Shown: positions 6,142-6,971 of the stretch, piece by piece
How the letters are laid out: each line of letters begins with the position of its first letter
Position numbering within the stretch: the first letter of the stretch is position 1
Source: Lachnoclostridium sp. UBA739
GTDB taxonomy: Bacteria; Bacillota_A; Clostridia; Lachnospirales; Lachnospiraceae
Reading direction: 5' to 3'
Length of the DNA stretch: 6,971 nt
NCBI GenBank assembly: GCA_002297865.1
Contig: DBKX01000072.1
Span: 6,880-13,850, forward strand
The notes under the pieces: model-generated
What the model saw: only the letters and a program-made list of their open reading frames with translations
Database searches by the model: none
What the model was told of the DNA's origin: nothing
Program-made: the position numbers and the translations under genes

Positions 6142-6240
6142 AAAACAGATATGTTAAATTTTTAAGCAGATATGTAAAAAAGTTGTTTGATATGCATCTA
6201 TTTTTAGCAGAAATGCGTTTTTTTTTAATCAAAATGTCAT
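6141..6240 (+). promoter_or_regulatory. Phased direct-repeat array 2 (putative LytTR regulator operator)
   Basis: Units ATGTTA (6151), ATGTAA (6172), ATGCAT (6192), ATGCGT (6213) and ATGTCA (6234) step by 21, 20, 21 and 21 bp. Most are preceded by an A-rich CAGA/AGAA flank, and some are followed by a T-run. The register equals that of the array at 2131-2230. The last unit lies 12 bp ahead of a -35 element at 6246, the usual position for a LytTR activator contacting RNA polymerase. It begins at the final base of the regulator gene. Binding by that regulator is inferred from family behaviour and spacing. Confidence 0.65.
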
Positions 6241-6245
6241 AGTAT

Positions 6246-6274
6246 TTGAACTCTTTCTCTTCCTAAAGTAAACT
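6246..6274 (+). promoter_or_regulatory. Array-controlled promoter (P3-like)
   Basis: TTGAAC (6246-6251), a 17-bp spacer and TAAACT (6269-6274) form a promoter with a good -35 and a weak -10, immediately downstream of the second array. This is the composition expected of an activator-dependent promoter. The transcript would begin near 6281 and run into the noncoding structured region. Confidence 0.6.
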
Positions 6275-6360
6275 ATTATTGTAGATAACAGAGACAGCCT
6301 AGAAAGACAAGAGTAACCCCAATTTTTTCACAAGGATGGTATCATCTAACGATTAATGCA

Positions 6361-6404
6361 AAGTCTCATACTACACACAGTTTGGTGGCATGAGGCTTAT
6401 TTTT
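6361..6404 (+). terminator. Hairpin plus T-run, possible early terminator
   Basis: AAGTCTCAT (6361-6369) pairs with ATGAGGCTT (6390-6398) over 9 bp with one G-T pair, around a 20-base loop, followed by TATTTTT (6398-6404). The stem is moderate and the loop large, so termination may be incomplete. Confidence 0.5.
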
Positions 6405-6475
6405 AACTTTGTAAGAATGCGCACCAGCGGGTAAGGAACTAAGTCGCTAAAAAAGCGGCTCCCGTTCGGCGTGAC

Positions 6476-6537
6476 AAAGTGTGAGTTCCTTTTAGTTAAC
6501 TTAAGTTACGAGGGTGTTAGAAATTCACACTTTTTTT
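6476..6537 (+). terminator. Rho-independent terminator of the candidate RNA
   Basis: AAAGTGTGAGTT (6476-6487) pairs with AATTCACACTTT (6522-6533) over 12 bp with one G-T pair, and the run TTTTTTT covers 6531-6537. The 34-base loop contains a 12-bp palindrome, TAACTTAAGTTA. The 5' arm is shared with an alternative pseudoknotted fold upstream, so termination could be conditional. Confidence 0.65.
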
Positions 6538-6540
6538 CTC

Positions 6541-6971
6541 CGTAAGCAGGCAGAGTAATCCGAGAGCAACTGTTTGCAGGATAGTTACAGTCATACTGGT
6601 AGATGACATTTACGCATACATACACAAATCTTTTGGGGGCAGAATATCTACATAATGAATCGTATCATTTAGTACCAAGCGTAAGCAGACAGCAAACGTT
6701 GACTTAATTACGGACATCCTAAGTTGACATCTAAGTTGACACGAAAAGAATTACTTTTCAGATGAGCCTTGTCTCATCTAGAACGACTGTTGAATTATGT
6801 GGCATATCTAGAAGTCAAAAAGAGCGAATTGATCTCCAGATATGCTGCTCCCCCTAAAGAATGCCAGAAAAAGGAATTTCCTTGTGTGAAGAACATTTAA
6901 ACCCAAACAGTACATTGCCCATTATTCTGGTTACAAAAGAGCAGGGCATGTCATAATTAGATTTTTCCGCT
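6541..6971. other. Gene-poor region with decayed coding remnants and short repeats
   Basis: No intact gene is visible. A 34-codon open stretch (6603-6707) and later stretches in the same frame (to the stop at 6953-6955, last part from an ATG at 6861) are broken by several stops. They look like one eroded reading frame, but I do not recognise the product. Between them is a tandem repeat (6713-6742: GACATCCTAAGTT, GACATCTAAGTT, GACAC), reminiscent of the repeated ends of some insertion sequences. Small perfect hairpins follow: GAAAAG/CTTTTC at 6743-6759 and AGATGAG/CTCATCT at 6760-6779. I interpret it tentatively as old mobile-element debris. Confidence 0.35.
6713..6742. repeat. Short tandem repeat, 12-13 bp unit
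   Basis: About 2.4 copies of GACATC(C)TAAGTT occur in a row, and a related GTTGACTTAA lies just upstream, around 6699-6708. It could be a remnant insertion-sequence end or a protein-binding site; no partner repeat was found in the window. Confidence 0.6.

Larger units (their letters stand above)
6281..6537 (+). ncRNA. Candidate peptide-regulated structured noncoding RNA (about 125 or 255 nt)
   Basis: No ORF longer than about 16 codons with a plausible ribosome site is present, but strong base pairing is. A 9-bp hairpin with a T-run (6361-6404) could end a short form. Beyond it, nested stems 6406-6412/6474-6480 (ACTTTGT/ACAAAGT), 6426-6431/6461-6466 (AGCGGG/CCCGTT) and 6442-6448/6454-6460 (AGTCGCT/AGCGGCT, A5 loop) build a three-tier arm. 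AAGGAACT (6433-6440) inside the arm pairs perfectly with AGTTCCTT (6484-6491) outside it, forming a pseudoknot. The 3' strands of the outer stem and pseudoknot overlap the terminator stem (6476-6487/6522-6533), so the two folds are mutually exclusive. I recognise no known RNA family. It could be an RNAIII-like effector or the leader of a gene beyond the window. Boundaries are predicted. Confidence 0.5.

Noticed and set aside
6335..6411. Tiny ORFs inside the candidate RNA (6 and 16 codons)
   Set aside because: They are very short and overlap stable hairpins; the 16-codon one lacks a clear ribosome site. A hidden small peptide cannot be fully excluded.
6281..6540. T-box, known riboswitch, group II intron or tmRNA
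   Set aside because: No T-box motif, intron domain V or tmRNA ends could be found by eye.
1..6971. CRISPR array, tRNA or rRNA genes
   Set aside because: No regularly spaced 25-40-base repeats with unique spacers, and no cloverleaf or rRNA signature sequences were seen.

Overview
The window looks like AT-rich chromosomal DNA from a low-GC anaerobic Firmicute, most likely a Lachnospiraceae/Clostridia-type gut bacterium. The reasons are strong AGGAGG-type ribosome binding sites, an [FeFe]-hydrogenase, an oleate hydratase, and an agr-like peptide/GHKL kinase/LytTR locus. This placement is inference from gene content, not from a marker gene.

Layout. Positions 1-324 (minus strand) hold the start of an oleate hydratase gene that runs off the left edge. 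It has an unusual N-terminal membrane anchor. A divergent spacer (325-483) separates it from a 450-residue [FeFe]-hydrogenase-like protein (484-1836, plus). Positions 1837-2465 are gene-poor: a small decayed ORF, then a phased direct-repeat array (about 2131-2230) ahead of the next operon. Positions 2466-6141 hold a quorum-sensing locus: two tandemly duplicated AgrC-like GHKL sensor kinases (2466-3737 and 3827-5110), a 49-residue AgrD-like cyclic peptide precursor (5192-5341) too short for routine gene calling, and a LytTR response regulator (5404-6141). No agrB-like peptidase gene is present in the window. Positions 6142-6971 have no convincing protein gene. They hold a second copy of the phased array, a good promoter just behind it, about 255 nt of strongly structured RNA-like sequence ending in intrinsic terminators, and then mutated remnant DNA.

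How the parts may work together. The precursor would give a thiolactone peptide around Cys25, sensed by the second kinase (intact ATP site) and perhaps by the first (eroded ATP site), with phosphate passed to Asp59 of the regulator. LytTR regulators typically bind direct repeats about 21 bp apart, upstream of the -35. Exactly such arrays occur at both ends of this locus with identical unit offsets. This resembles the agr P2/P3 logic: one array would auto-induce the sensor operon, the other would drive a noncoding effector RNA. The array geometry is read directly from the sequence; the regulatory wiring is inference.
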